This document shows positions 46,957 through 59,600 of a stretch of 64,000 nt of DNA, piece by piece. The notes under the pieces are model-generated. The model had not been told where the DNA came from and did not search any database. It saw only the letters and a list, made by a program, of their open reading frames with translations. The position numbers and the translations under genes are program-made. Numbering within the stretch: position 1 is the stretch's first letter; each line of letters starts with the position of its first letter. Source of the DNA: Edaphochlamys debaryana (Eukaryota; Chlorophyta; Chlorophyceae; Chlamydomonadales); assembly GCA_016858145.1 (NCBI GenBank), contig JAEHOE010000012.1, positions 186,001 to 250,000 of the forward strand, written 5' to 3'.

Positions 46957-49900
46957 CTACCGCGGAGCAGCTGCGACTGCCGCTGCCGCCGTTCGCTTGA
47001 GCTTACACCAGGTGCGGCTGCCCAGCCGCACCAGAGGTCCCAGCGCAGGCTTGCTCCCTGGCCCGTTGGCCTGGGCCTTCAGGGCCTGAACCCCGTTCTC
47101 CGTCTCTTGATTGGCAGGCGCAGCCGTAGCAGCGTCGGCTCGCGATGCGGCCACCACAGCGCTCTGTGCCGCAGCCGGAACCGCTGCGCTCAGTGGCAAG
47201 GGCACCCCAAAGCCCGTAGGGGTTGGCGCCACCTCAGTAAAGGCGCCCAGGGCAGCATCCGTGGCCGCACGCTCCGGGCCCTGCGTGCTGGCCCGAGGGT
47301 GCACCCCGGCCAGTAGGGGCGGAGAGGGCGGCCGGTCCAGCGGATGAACGACGAGGCTCGCCCGCCCCGAGGCATCCACCACGGCTGCACCATTGTCGGC
47401 AGCGCATGAAGGGTCCGCAATGGGGCCGTGCGGCAAAGTTGACGCATTCTGGTGTACGGCAAGTGGCTGTGCTCCCGCCAGCGCCCTGGGCCGGCCGGCC
47501 CGTGTCTCTGAGCTGCTCCGAGGCGTGACGGGAGGGGGACATTCAACCCCACGGCCGGAGCGGCCACGCCGACGGAAGGAGTTGAGGGCTTGGAGGGGTC
47601 TACGGATGGGCCCGCTCAGCGGTAGGGACGGTCGCCCTCCGTCCCCGGCTGCCGCCACGGGTGCAGGCCCGGGGCCAGAGCGCCTAGCAAATGAAGCGCC
47701 CGGCCCGGCTGTCGAGACGTTGAAAAAGCGTTGCCCCAGGCTGATAGCAGCGGAGCGCAGCGACCGTCGGAGACTGCCCCTGCCGCTAGCGGCATCGCGA
47801 GCCGCATCGGGAGCCTCATCCGCTGCCACGCTGGTGTAGGCAGAGGGCGATGCCAGCGGCACGGCCGAATCCGGAGACTCTGCGGCCGAGGCTGGCCCCT
47901 CCTCTCCCTCCTCCACGGGGCCCGGCCGGAAGAGCTGGACGCTGCTCCTCCGAACGTGGGGCAGGTAGGTACCGGGCGGCGGCGGGGCGAGCGGGGGCGC
48001 GTTGAGGGGCGTGCCGACCTCCTCAACGCCGCCCAGCGCACTGCCCCGACGCCACACGGTGAAGATGCAGGAGACGGAGGATTCGCGCAGCCGTGAGCAC
48101 GCCGGCTCCTCGCGCACGCATGGCGACGGTCCGGGGTGCATCACCGACGCCCAAGACGGAGAGCGCTGCGAGGCCTGGCTGTTGCCCGAAACCGGGTCTT
48201 GCGCTGGGACCATACCGGTACCGGTACCTGCGCAGGCAAGCAACACAGAGGGAGCTTAGTCTTTCTTGTGCACGCGCGTGCGGTGAGCTAAGGTCAAGGG
48301 GTCAGCTCCGGAAGGGTGCTGAGCCCCGCTCGGGAGGCGGCGCTTACCTGTGTGGGACAGGCATGTGAGCGCCTGGCAGCTCGCTCCGTGCACGCCCGAA
48401 GTTGCGGTCGATTCCATGCAAAGGGGCTCCGTCGCGAAGAGCGCGCTGGGCGCTGTTGGCTGGGGTCCGGTGGGAGCACCTGCCGCCAGGGGGCGGCACG
48501 TGGAAGGCTCAATGGCCAGGCGGCGGCTGCGAGCTCTCTTGGAGGTTTGGAAAGCGACTGGGGACGCCTTGACCGCTACGGTGGCTTCCTGTATATCCGT
48601 TACCGCAGCTACTGCAGCTGCTGCATTGGCGGCCGCAAGCTCTGCCCCGGCCTCATTTCCTGTCCGCATCTTGACTGCCGCGTTTGCCACAGCTTCCGCA
48701 TCCAGCATGGCAGCCGTCTCGGACGACGAGGCCGGCGTGAGGACGGCTGCTGTAGACCCCTCGCCACCCGCTGCCTGGGCTGCCGGCACTGCCTGGCTCA
48801 GTGTCGTCACTGCCACGGCGGCTGCGTGGTGACTCTGGGGCCGGGCGTTCGATGCCGAGTCCGGGGCGTTGAGCCACTCCGCCATGTGCGTGGCTTCCAT
48901 CAGGCGGGGCACCTCCCAGTAGTACGGCATCTGGAGGAGCTCCGCGGCCGTGCTGCGCCCGCAGGGGTTGAGCTTGAGGCACGCCTCGACCAGCTCGAAC
49001 AGGCGGGGCTCCAGCTCGGGTAGGCGCTCCCGCAGGGTCCTGCCCGTGGAGGGGTAGGCCCACCGCCAGCGGCCGCAGCCGGGAGTCGGCCGCCATCAGC
49101 GCCGCTTGGCGGGGAGGCAGGGGCCCGAAGCACCGCATGATGCGCCACAGCTGATCCGCGGTAGAGTCACCTGTCAGGCAATCAGGAAGGGCGGATGGAG
49201 TTGGGGTCAGCAACGCTCAGCTTCGGGCTCGACATGCGGCATTGACCCACGCACCTGGGAAGAGCGGCCTGCCCGTCGCTGCCTCGGCGATCGTGCAGCC
49301 AATGCTCCAGACCTGTGAGCCGTACACGCAGGCAGGGAGGAGCGGATGTTGGTGTGAAGCATTGCGGTAGACGGGTTGACGGCATACAGCCCGCTGCTCG
49401 CCCAACCTGCCTCCGGCCCCCAACACAGCTGAATATGACTCACGTCCGAGCTAGGGCCGTACAGGTCTCCCACCATAATCTCTGCGGAGGGGGTCCCGGG
49501 AGGAGAGCACCGGTTCAGGTTTGAAGACATACCCGTAGCTAGCGAAGCGCTGTGTTGAAGCGTAGGGTGGCGCACATACAAGGCTCCCAACTGCCAGCTT
49601 AACTGCAGCCTCGCCACCCGCCCTGGCTCACCCGGCGCCCGGTACCACCGCGTCACACAGTAGCTGGTGCAGCGCTGCACATCCCGGGGGCCGCAGCGGG
49701 TGTTGCGCGCGAAGCCAAAGTCGCACAGCTTCGCTATGGGGGGCCCGCCCGCGTCATCGGGCTGCATGAGCACGTTGGCGGGCTTGATGTCTCGGTGCAG
49801 CATCTGCAGGGCAGGCGTGCACAGGTGGAGTGCCACGAGATCAGCCACAGGGGTGCACCACCTTTGAGGGCAAGCCTGGCCTCAGCCCTCAGCCCTCTCC

Positions 49901-50633
49901 CAGCGCGCCTGACCTTTCTGCTGTGCAGGTGCGCTGCGGCCCTTAGCAGCTGCCACGTGACTAGCTTGGTGGTGGAGGAGGGCAGGCCGCTGGGGTGTGA
50001 GTCCAGCTCCTGGTGCACGCTGGGGCCAACGAACTCAAACACCTGAGGCGCAGGGGACGTGCACCCATGAGTCAGCTCGGAGGCAGCAAACAGCAGTAGA
50101 CTAGGGCAGGAGTGGCCCATTCCTCAAGTCCCCACTCGCCATGTAGACCCTGTTGGTCTTTGACCGGAAAGCCGCCAGCATCTTGACCAGGTTGGGGTGG
50201 TCCAGGCTCTCGAGCATCTTTGCCTCCCGCACCGCCAGCCGCATGATGTCCTTGTCTTCGTGAGCCTGGGGTGCGGAGCACGAGGATGCAGCGGTGCACG
50301 GGCAAGAACATGGGTCCAGGACTCTCCTGCATGGGTTGATACACGGTATCCAACCCCTGATCATCCGCTCCCTCAGTCGCCCTGGCCGCTCGCCCTCACC
50401 TGCTTGAAGCCCTTGATTGCCACCATCCGCCCAGAGGCGCGCTCCAAGCATTTCCACACCTCGCCGTACGCGCCCTCCCTGCATGCGCAGAGGCTCCGTG
50501 TGCAAGCTTCTCGAGGATGCCAGCTTGTGGCAGGGGCAGGGCAAGCGTGCGTGCGTGTGCACATACCCCCTCACGCGTAGCCAATACATGTGCATGCACA
50601 AGCTCACCCCAAGGTGGACAAGTACTCATACGC
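46957..50633 (-). CDS. CDKL-type protein kinase B, paralogue of A, with 1-nt frameshift
   Basis: Exons (minus): 50633-50608, 50478-50400, 50265-50140, 50042-49914, 49803-49632, 49481-49444, 49312-49255, 49170-48348, 48227-46957; the ATG exon is not found. The kinase core is almost the same as in kinase A (MLHRDIKPANVL, KLCDFGFAR, TSYCVTRWYRAPE). Relative to A there is one extra C in the run at 49059-49061 (GTGGGCC for GTGGCC on the coding strand). It shifts the frame at RPLAV, and the shifted frame would stop at 48653. Without that base the frame reads on through LLQMPYYWEVPRL and a ~640-residue Ala/Pro/Ser tail, splicing at 48348/48227 in phase to the stop at 46957. The long open tail argues for a very young lesion or a sequence error. 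The GC donor after 50140 is shared with A. Confidence 0.75.
48965..50478 (-). repeat. Near-identical inverted duplicate, arm 2 (kinase B core)
   Basis: Reverse-complement counterpart of 40124-41625, introns included. The identity is confined to the interior of both genes, which points to conversion between paralogues rather than a simple copy of a whole locus. Confidence 0.85.
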
Positions 50634-52285
50634 CTGTGAGGGCGCATGTGGGGACAATCTGCTTAGTACTGCGCACATGGCCACTAGGGAGGCAAGAGTC
50701 CACGGCAAGCCAGGACTTGACAGGGCCGATGGCCAACGAGCGTCAAAAGCGGGCCCGAAAAACCGGCTGTCGCCATCGACTTATGGATGGATTGATCAAC
50801 CAGAGACGACAGCTTGCTCCAGAGGCCAACGCGCTCGTGCAGCGTGAAGTGACCCAGGTTTCGATTCTCTTCTCAAACTCAAGAGAGCGCTATCCAAGGA
50901 AAGCCCGCAAGTTCCACATCGGCATCAAGAGATCGTCACAGCAGCTGTGTCGTTTCCATCACAGCTGTGGCTGGTTTCGATACATTGTCGCTCGCAGGCG
51001 TTGGCCAACCTGCATAGGAGCTTCTTGGAGCATGAGCTGGCTCCGTATATCGTGACTGTTGACAGCCCTCCAATGCGCGAGGGCGTGGCCCACGCCCGCC
51101 TTCCACAACGCAGTTCATGCCCAAGCCCTGGCTGGGCCCAGCTGGGAGGAGCACCCGACCTTTTGAGCGTCTAGAACGTCTACAGTGTCAGCTGGTAGGG
51201 ATAGAGAGAGTCGCTGCAGACGCGTTGCGCGCTTCGCGCTCACACAGTGTTTTAACCAGCGACCGCAAGTATGTCAACAGAAGCAGCGCAAATGATGACA
51301 AGTTCCTGTGCGAAGCTGCAGAAGCAGAGAACAGAGGTACGCTTCAACAAATGCGACGATGTCGTTCCGTCGTTCCGTTGGTTTGGACTGGCACCGACCA
51401 GTCGCCCATTCCGCTTGAAACGGCCGCCTCAAACTTCTGGAGAGACCAAGACCAGCTGCTGAGTCTGCCGGCCGAGTAGGCCGGCCGAACAGGCGTGCCG
51501 AAAGCGGGGCTGTTACGATGTTCCTGCAGTGAGGCCGACTTCGGTATTCCGCCGCCCTCCCTGCACCCTCGCCCGTCCTGGCCTGCAGACTGAGCGCGAG
51601 CCAGGCCCGGAAGCACGTCCAAGGGCCAGGCTTGCTACAGCGATCGACCCCTCTATGTATTCCAGTTGGGGTTCTAGGGTTTTGGCACACCGTGGGGCAA
51701 CATCTTTGGCGTTGTTGACGGGCGAGCCGACAAGGCTGGTGCGTAGGGCTCGACAGTTCCCACTGCTTCCATGCCAATCGAGGACGACGTACAAAACCCC
51801 TTTGTGCTCGCTACGCACGGACAGGGCTGACATCGAGTACCGGTATGTACAGCTTGTTCACGCCGCCTGTGGGGCCTTTGAGATTGATATGCCCGCCCCT
51901 AGGCCCCTTGCTGCTCAGCCAGGTGTAACTGCTGAGTCCCAGTATTCCACCCTGATGGCCTAGCTTTCTCCGACCCACCTCCACCCAATTTCCCACCGTC
52001 CCGTCCCGAACCGCCGCCTTGCTTGATAGTCAGCAGCACATCAGCGGCCCTTGACGTGCGCCACCCCCGAGGCAAGGCACTGAAGCCAGCGCCAGCGCGC
52101 CAGCGATCCCCAGGGCGCACCGCTCCTCTGCGCCCCTCGCCTCCTTCACTGCCACCCTCACTGCGCCCCCCGCTCTGCTTGTATGCACAGATTTTACCGT
52201 CGGGGGCCGGAAGAGCACAGCACCGCTCAAGTCCTTGTCCACCGTTGCCTGGCACGCCACTGCCGCCTGCCCAGGCTCGTGGGCT
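50634..52285. other. Intergenic between kinase B and FAP133
   Basis: Should hold the start exon and promoter of kinase B and the 3' UTR of FAP133. No domain-bearing frame on either strand. TACCGGTA at 51838-51845. Confidence 0.4.
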
Positions 52286-55200
52286 TTACTTCCCGTGCGA
52301 CTTTCTGAGCATCTCCGCCACGTCGTCCGCCACGGCCGTCTTCCTCAGCAGCGCCTCCTCCCCGCGGCGCACTGACGTCAGCGAGGAGGGCAGCTTCCAA
52401 ACCTACGGTGGGGAGCATGTGGCACGAGGACCCATGAGTTATGCCCGCATAACCCGTGCCGGGCCGCGCCCCCCCGATACGAGTTTAGAGCTGCCCCTGC
52501 CGTCCTGCAGGAGCATCGCCGCGCGCGCTTGCGTGCAAGCCTGTGCCCCGCGCGACCCCACCTGGATGCCCGTCGCGTCGCCGGTCGCGAACACGTCGTG
52601 CTTGCGCGGGTTGAAGGCCATGGCGTAGACGGGCTTGCGCATGCCGTTGGTGTCGAGCGTGAGCACGGGCCGGATGACGTCTTGCGAGCGCATCAGGTCG
52701 TACATGTACACGAAGCCGTCGCCTGCAGGAGGCAATTGGCAAGGCAGGAGTGAAAGAGGGGAGGAGGGAGGGAGGACGATGCGCGCAGGGGCAGAGAAAG
52801 AGGGGCAGAGAAACTGGGCGCACGCCAAGGGTCAGCGGTGAGCTGGTGGAAGCGGCCGCTTCGAGACGCGTGAGGGTTCGCCTGCGTGCGCCGCCATGCT
52901 CACCTCCCGCGGCCGCGAACACCATGGGCCTGAACGGGCTGAACTGCACCGCGAAGAGGTACGACGCGGTCGGCTCCAGGTGCAGCAGTGGTTGCATGCG
53001 GAGGGAGGAGTAGAGCCGCACGCTGCCGTCCGTGGAGCAGCTCAGGAACAGCTCACGCTGTAGGGTGGGCGACAGGGAGGGAGGGGGGGGACGCGTCAGG
53101 GGCCGGGCACGGTAGCCGGTTTCGGGACATGGTGGGAAACCAGGCAGCAGGTGGAGCAACAGCGCAAGGTTATACGGAGGGGAGCAGAGGCAAGTGGCGC
53201 CGTTTGGAAGGAGCATCGAGCCGGAGTCCATTCGGCTTGCACTCTCAGCCGTGTTTGGTCCTGGCGCCGCACCTGGAAGGGCGAGCAGTCGACGCCGAAC
53301 ACGGCTCCCGCGTGAGGCGTGTAGTTGGCCTCGCGCACGGGCGTGCGCATCTCCACGCGCTCCGCCTTCTCCAGCTGCTTGGCGAAGTCCTGCGGGGGGC
53401 ACAGCGGACCAGGCGCGTACAGCGCAGGGGGGTTCGGGGGCCAGCGCTAGCAGCAGGCGGCGACCGTCGGCCCGTCTATTCGCTTTCAGCGCGCACAAGG
53501 AAGAGACAGCCCAGCCCGTCATGTCCTCATGTGATGCCCGCCAAGGCCGCAACGCTGGACATGTTGGTGCGGACGGCGCACCTTTTGGCTGGCGTCGTTG
53601 ACGTCGTTGTAGCACTTGAAGATCTTGCCGCCCTCGGTGCCCACCAGGAAGGTGCCGGCCATCTCGCCGCCGTGCACCGCGGCGTTGCCCTTGCTCTCCG
53701 ACTGCTGGCTTACGCCGCGCGGCTCCCGCTGGAAGGCCATGCAGGCTCCGCCCCACACGAACTTGCGGTCGATTCCGGGCTGGGGGTACAGCAGCTGGTA
53801 GCTGCGGGGCGCCAGGGGCAGGGCGTGATAAGAGCGTCACAGGGCCATGGGCACAGGCGCAACGGCAGGGTAAGCTCTCTTGAGGCTGGCGTTGCTTGGG
53901 CCAGCGTCTTGGCAACTCTGACTGGAATCCGCCATTATAGGGCGAACGTGTGCCCTTGACCGCTGAGCGCTGGCGGCCTGCCCGAGCCTCACCCGTACAC
54001 CGGCGCTTCAAGCTTGTGCCACATCCACGTCAGCACCCGGCCGTCCGCGCCCAGCGTCACCAGGCGGTACGACTTGTCCTTGGTGCCGTACTTGGCGGCG
54101 TCTGATGCCAGAGGTCACAGGCCAGACGAGGGAACAGCATGGTAAGGCGCTGCAACGTCAGTTTTGGGAAAGGCTGGTTTGGTTCGCGGCTGCCCCTGCT
54201 TACCTGACAGGTTGTACTGCCACGTGACTGCGATGACGGGCTCCGTATGGCGCGCGTCCAGCAGCACATCGGAGCGGCCCCGCTGCGGGTCGCCCTCCTG
54301 GCTCAGGTCCCACACGTAGACCTCTCCGTTGAAGGTGCCGCCGGCGATCAGCGCCTGCGGGCGCGCGGCGGCGGGGCGCGGGGGACACATGCCACGGGTC
54401 AGCGAGGACGCGGACAAGAACCGTTGGGGCGGAGCAAGGCGGGGGAACCAGGCCGAGGCACCGTAGAACGGGTGCGTTCGTCTGACGCAGATCCACTGGT
54501 CCTTATGGTAGCAGCCCCATGGGCCTCACCGGGTGCGCTGGGTGGAAGGCGCAGCTCATGAGGCAGGTGTCTGTGTCGATGCGGTGGTCCGCGCGGCTGG
54601 TGTTGACTTCCTCACGGCCCAGGTTCCAGGTGGTGAGCGCCCCGGGGTACGTGCACCACCCCACCACGTCGTATCTGGACAGCACGGCAAGGGGCAGGCC
54701 AGGGCAGCCGAGTAGCGGACCGGCTCCTGGGCAAGATCTCCGCAGGTGCGTTGGCACCGCGCCAGCCTAATTGGCTTTGCCCTGCTACTGCGCAGCACAA
54801 CCGTGCATGGAGGTGCGCAAGGCCTCCTTGGCCCTGCCTGCTGCTGCCTCCCCCGCCTCTCCAGTCTCCGCCTCGCACCGCTTGCGGGCCGCACCTGCCG
54901 AAGGACGCCGCCACCGTCTGGCCGGTGCAGGACCAGGAGATGCAGGTGACCACCAGGCGGTGCTTGTTGATCTGGGTGCTGGTGGCGTTGAGGTCCTGCT
55001 GCGTCATGTCCTGCTGGAACGGAGACAGGTAGTGGATGCACACCGCAGGCTCCTGCGGCGGGCGGGACGGAGACCGCGGGGCGGGGGTCAGTGTGGGCTA
55101 CGGAGCGAGCACGCAGATGCAGCTCTGTGAAAGGCTCGAAGCTATCAGTGTGGATGGTGTTCGTTTTGCACACCTAGGGTGATTTCTGCTGATGCGCCTG

Positions 55201-55984
55201 AGGTCAGGCGTTGGGTTGCACGGGAAGCGGCTGGCATGGGTGAGCAGCGGCCAAGACCGCCGCCGCACCTGCTCGTCTTCGGCTGCCCGCGTAAAGGGTT
55301 CCAGCACCTCGTGCTCCTCCGCCGCCTTGTGCAGCTCTCCGGCCATCATGGACTCCACCCTGCGGGCCAGGTGGGCGAAGTGCCAGGCACTCAGCGCCTT
55401 GACAGCGATCCCTCCGGGGCCTGTCCTGCCAGCCGACTGCGGTACCCCAGTGCTCCCCCGGGCTGCCCCCACGGGCCCCAACTGTCAGATCAACGGGCGC
55501 TTACTTCTTCACGAACTCCATCATCCCAGAAGCGTTGACCTTGGGCGGCGCTTTGGAGGCTTTGGAGCCGTCATCCGTCTGTGTGCCCGTGGTGTTGGAC
55601 CCGCCCGTTTGGGTTGCGGCCATTTCATACACGAGGGGCTTGGTTTCCGTCGACACCGACTTTGTGCCGGCGGTCTTTAGCGACGCCTTCCAGCTGCTGG
55701 GAACATCCACCTGCGTGGCCAGGAACGAGGACGGGGGTAAGGACAGGTACGTGGGCGGGACGCCTTTGGGGCTCCTGCCTTGCACGCAGCACGCGGTTGG
55801 CATGCACACAGGTCCTGCCGAGCATGCGCCTGGACGCTTACGACCCATGAGTTCTATCGCGAAATGAAGCCCGCGCAGGCAGCTCTGCACTGCGGCCCCG
55901 TCGCCCGGCATGCGACCTCACCCTGCTGTCGCTGGGGTCCGCATCTCCAAAGTCCTTTGGCACCTCTACTAACTCCTCTTTCAT
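52286..55984 (-). CDS. FAP133: Dynein-2 intermediate chain, WDR34/DYNC2I2 (FAP133), 12 exons, 563 aa
   Basis: Exons (minus): 55984-55922, 55710-55505, 55359-55269, 55052-54895, 54674-54530, 54354-54204, 54101-53993, 53801-53582, 53389-53273, 53057-52904, 52722-52562, 52402-52286; in frame. The N terminus (MKEELVEVPKDFGDADPSDS, then VDVPSSWKASLKTAGTKSVS) carries two TQT motifs (ATQTGG, GTQTDD), the type bound by LC8 light chain. Then WD repeats: GEVYVWDLSQEG, GRVLTWMWHKLE, GTEGGKIFKCYND, CSTDGSVRLYSS, FRPMVFAAAGGDGFVYMYDL, FATGDATGIQVWKL. Blade content and end match WDR34 of retrograde intraflagellar transport dynein rather than cytoplasmic dynein-1. It acts in the cilium and at its base as part of the dynein-2 tail. 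It shares a 662-bp divergent promoter region with the GT77 gene. Confidence 0.88.
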
Positions 55985-56646
55985 TGGTAAGAACAGCGCC
56001 AGGTTGCCCCGGCTCTGGTCACGGAGCCAAGTGCGGACTTCGAGGATTGCCCCTGCGGGCTCTGAGCTCTATCGTTGGTACTTTCTTTGTGAATATGTGG
56101 TCTCTGCAGCTTGCCAAGATGCGAGAGCTCGGGTGCAGGCGAATGGAATGTTGGGGTCAGAGCTCTCGTCTGGCAGTATGCAAGCAGCTATAGCTCAGAA
56201 CTGTTCGTGCAGATGTATGAGCACGAGGGGATGAGTCTTGCGGAAGCGGTTTGTCGGCCGGAGCGATGGGGCCTTTGGTGGCCTTTGGCAAGGAGCAAGT
56301 GACTTACATGTATTGCGGGCCTGGGGTGATCAGCGCCCTGCTATCTTGATGTCAGGCCGCGGGGGACGCAGGGTGCGCAGCAGAAGGGCGGACGCGTGGG
56401 GAGGGCCGCCCAAGCCCCAAGCCGTGTTGTGTTTCGCGGGTTGGAGCGGGGCACGCCCTGTTCATCCTGGCACCAGAGCTGTCTTGTCCACCCCTCAAGC
56501 CACTTGTTCTTACTTGTACCGGCAGTGATCACTTCTATTTATCAAGCCTCGCGTTCGCAACACACACAACATCGGCTATTTTGTATAACACCAGGGCGTC
56601 TCTCCTTCCTGTAACTGTTCGACACGTAGTATAAAGCATAGGAAAG
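55985..56646. promoter_or_regulatory. Bidirectional promoter region, FAP133 / GT77
   Basis: 662 bp between two divergent start codons. A TATAAA at 56629-56634 lies only about 12 nt before the GT77 ATG, too close to act as its TATA box. An AT-richer stretch at 56530-56640 is the more likely core promoter for GT77. Confidence 0.4.
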
Positions 56647-59600
56647 ATGCTACGGCGAACAGGAGCGTTGGCGGTCGTCTGCGCGCTAATTGCTGTGCTT
56701 GCTCCCGGGGCGAGGGCCGAGGCGGTCGGCCAGTTCGGCTCTTCAGACCTCAAGTCTGTACTGGTAAGTTACAAGCTCCTGCCCAGCGATCTGACAACTT
56801 GTTGGGCACTACAGCCTCGGCATGCACGCTGTATGTTGACCCCAGGATAAGATTGGTATCAACAATGAGGTCATGGCAGCGGTGTCAAACGGAGCCCTCA
56901 TTACGCCGGACGGCCAGTTCGGGATGCTCAAGCTGTGGATCGATGGGTGGGTCGGGGCATCGGGCACGTCAGGGCAGGGTGGCGTCGGGCCAGTTGGGGG
57001 GAGCGGACGGGGACGCCTCGGGGTGGCCCCTTCAAACCCTCGATGGCCTGCTACCTGCGGGCTGAAGGCCTGAGGGGGCCTTTGGGGTAAGGAGCCGACT
57101 GGCCGGGGCTGGGGCCGGCGGATTCTCGACGACCTCGGCCCCCGGATGCAAGGCGTTTGCGGCCAGCCGTGGCCAGCTTGCAGCCAGAAGTGGTGGGACC
57201 AGCCTTAGAGTGACATGACGGGGCGGGTACGTTGGCGTTTCCCGCCACAACCCCTTGAGGGCAGCTTCTTGCCTCTGGGCGCGTGAAAAGAAGCCGACAG
57301 GTTGCGGCGGGGGCGCATGTGTCCTAGGCACGTATGGCTCCCTTTTCTACGTGGGCTGTGGTCTTCAGCGGTGCCTGTCACGTGGGCTTTCCCGTGACTC
57401 TATGCACTGACCAACGGCTCTTGCTGTCAACCCAGGTGCCAACGAGCCGGCGTCAAGAACTTCATGGTCATCGCTATTGACGATGAAGTGCGTGGTCGGC
57501 GGGGTGTGGGTGGGCGCGGCCTTCTGACGCCGTATGTGCGAGGTGCATCTGGGCTAGGGCCAGTGACCAGTTGAGACCAGGTCGCCTGATTGCCGTGGCT
57601 TGCCTGATTACTTCTGCATCCCCTCGTGCGCAGGTAGCCAAGGCGTGCGAGGCGCTGGGGGTTGCATACTGGCGCCGCACGCCGAAGGCTACGGCAGACA
57701 AGGCGGCGTCTAACCACGGCATCAGCGCGCAGAAGTTCCAGCTCATCAAGGTGGGCGCGGGCTTCCACCAGCCAACTGGCAGCTCGAGCAAGTGCCTCCC
57801 CGCTGGCTGTGGGGGCGAAGCCGGTGGCTAAGATAGGCGCAGGGGCAACATGACAGCCCCTAAGACACAGAGCACCTGGCGGGCAGGCAACGTCATAGTC
57901 GCCGCAAGCCAAAGCACTCTGGCAGCTACCTGACTGCCCCGCCTCGATATGCCCGTGCCTATGCAGGAGTTCCTGGTCCTGGGGTACTCAGTGCTCCTCT
58001 CCGATGTGGGTCGGTGGGAGTAGGCTCCTGACGCGATGGGGAGGGCTTCGCCGCCTGCGGGTCTACAGTGTGTGTCGTCTGAGTAGTTTTGCAACATGGT
58101 CCCATGACACAAAGTTGCAAGCAGGCGCTAATGGACGCGGACATAGGCGCCGCATCTCGGGGGGGTCTCCGTAATAGCGGCTGGCTACGAGGACGAATAA
58201 TGCCTGCGGCCTGTACCCTTGTGTCAACCGCTGCCCTTGCCCCATCCGCATGCGTACACCAGGTCGACATCGTCACCCTCCAGAACCCATTCGACCACCT
58301 GTACAGGTGAGGGAGCGGAGAGGGACCTCAACTGCGTGAGGGCAAAGACATGCTGACAGGTCCGATTAGGGAACTGCTAGGCAGCACCTGACACGGTGCT
58401 GACTCCTTGCTCCCACAGGGACGAGGATGTGGAGGCCCTCTCCGACGGGTATGATGAGCAGACTGCTTACGGTGAGCAAAGCCAGACTCATGCCGGCAGG
58501 GGAAAAGGAAGGTCCAGGCTTGGGCGCAAGGAGCGTGTGTCCTTCCAGGACTGCCCTCCCACCCAGCACCCACCGCTGCACTGTGCCATGCGCCACACTT
58601 GCGGCGCTCGGTCTGCACTGCAGCCCGCGGCCGCTTAAAGGGCCGCGTAGCACCCGCTCCTGCAGCCCAGTCCAACTTGCCCGCATGGCTCCTCCCGCCT
58701 TGCCAACGCACCGCGCTGCTGCGCCCCGCCCTCCCCAGGCTGGGACGACGTGCACGACGACCCCAAGATGGGCTGGTCCCGCTGGGCGCACACCATCCGC
58801 GTCTTCACGCTCAACTCGGGCCTCTTCTACATCCGCCCCAACGAGCGCACGCTTACCCTCATGGACCGCATCACGGACCGCCTCAACAAGAACAAGGAGT
58901 GGGATCAGGTGGGGCAGTGCCGGCGGACGACGGGGCGGCGGCTGGGGTTGGCTTGCACTGGCCGCGCGGAGCTCGCTGTCGTCCCCGCTGGTCGCTGTTG
59001 CACTATGCGCTGCACGGGAAGGGAAGGAGCGCCTCCCCGCGGTGTTCAGCTGCCCTTGCGCAGCTTGACGCCCCTCCGCTCCGTCGGCTGTGCAGGCTGT
59101 GTTCAACATGGAGATCTTCTTCCCCAGCCACGATGCCTACCGTACGTCCCGCATCTCGGTGCGCATCATGAACATCGACAAGTTCCTCAACTCCAAGCGC
59201 CTGTTCAGGACCATCCGGTGGGTGCGCAACACCGCCGCCTGCGGCCGCCAGGGGCTGGCTGGCAAGTCGGGGACAGGACGCCTCGTCTAAAAGTGCCGTG
59301 TGACGCTTCAGGGCCCAGCTCGTTAGGCTCACGGCTTGCCACTTGTGCCAACTCGCAGGTATGAGCCTCAGTACGCCAACCACATGCCCGTCATGGTGCA
59401 CGTCAACTACCACCCGGACAAGTTCCAGCGCATGCAGTCCATCTGGGCCAAGTGAGTGGGGTGCAGAACGGAATGGGCGCGGGGTATGGCGGAGCCCGGG
59501 TGACCCAGGGCCTTGGGCGGTTGCATGTTGCCAGGCGAGGGCATGTAGCCACGCATTGCAATCAGCGGGTACAGTTCTGAAAGCAGGCACGTACTAATGC

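Noticed and set aside
56629..56634. TATAAA as TATA box for GT77
   Set aside because: Only about 12 nt before the start codon, so it would sit downstream of any plausible transcription start.
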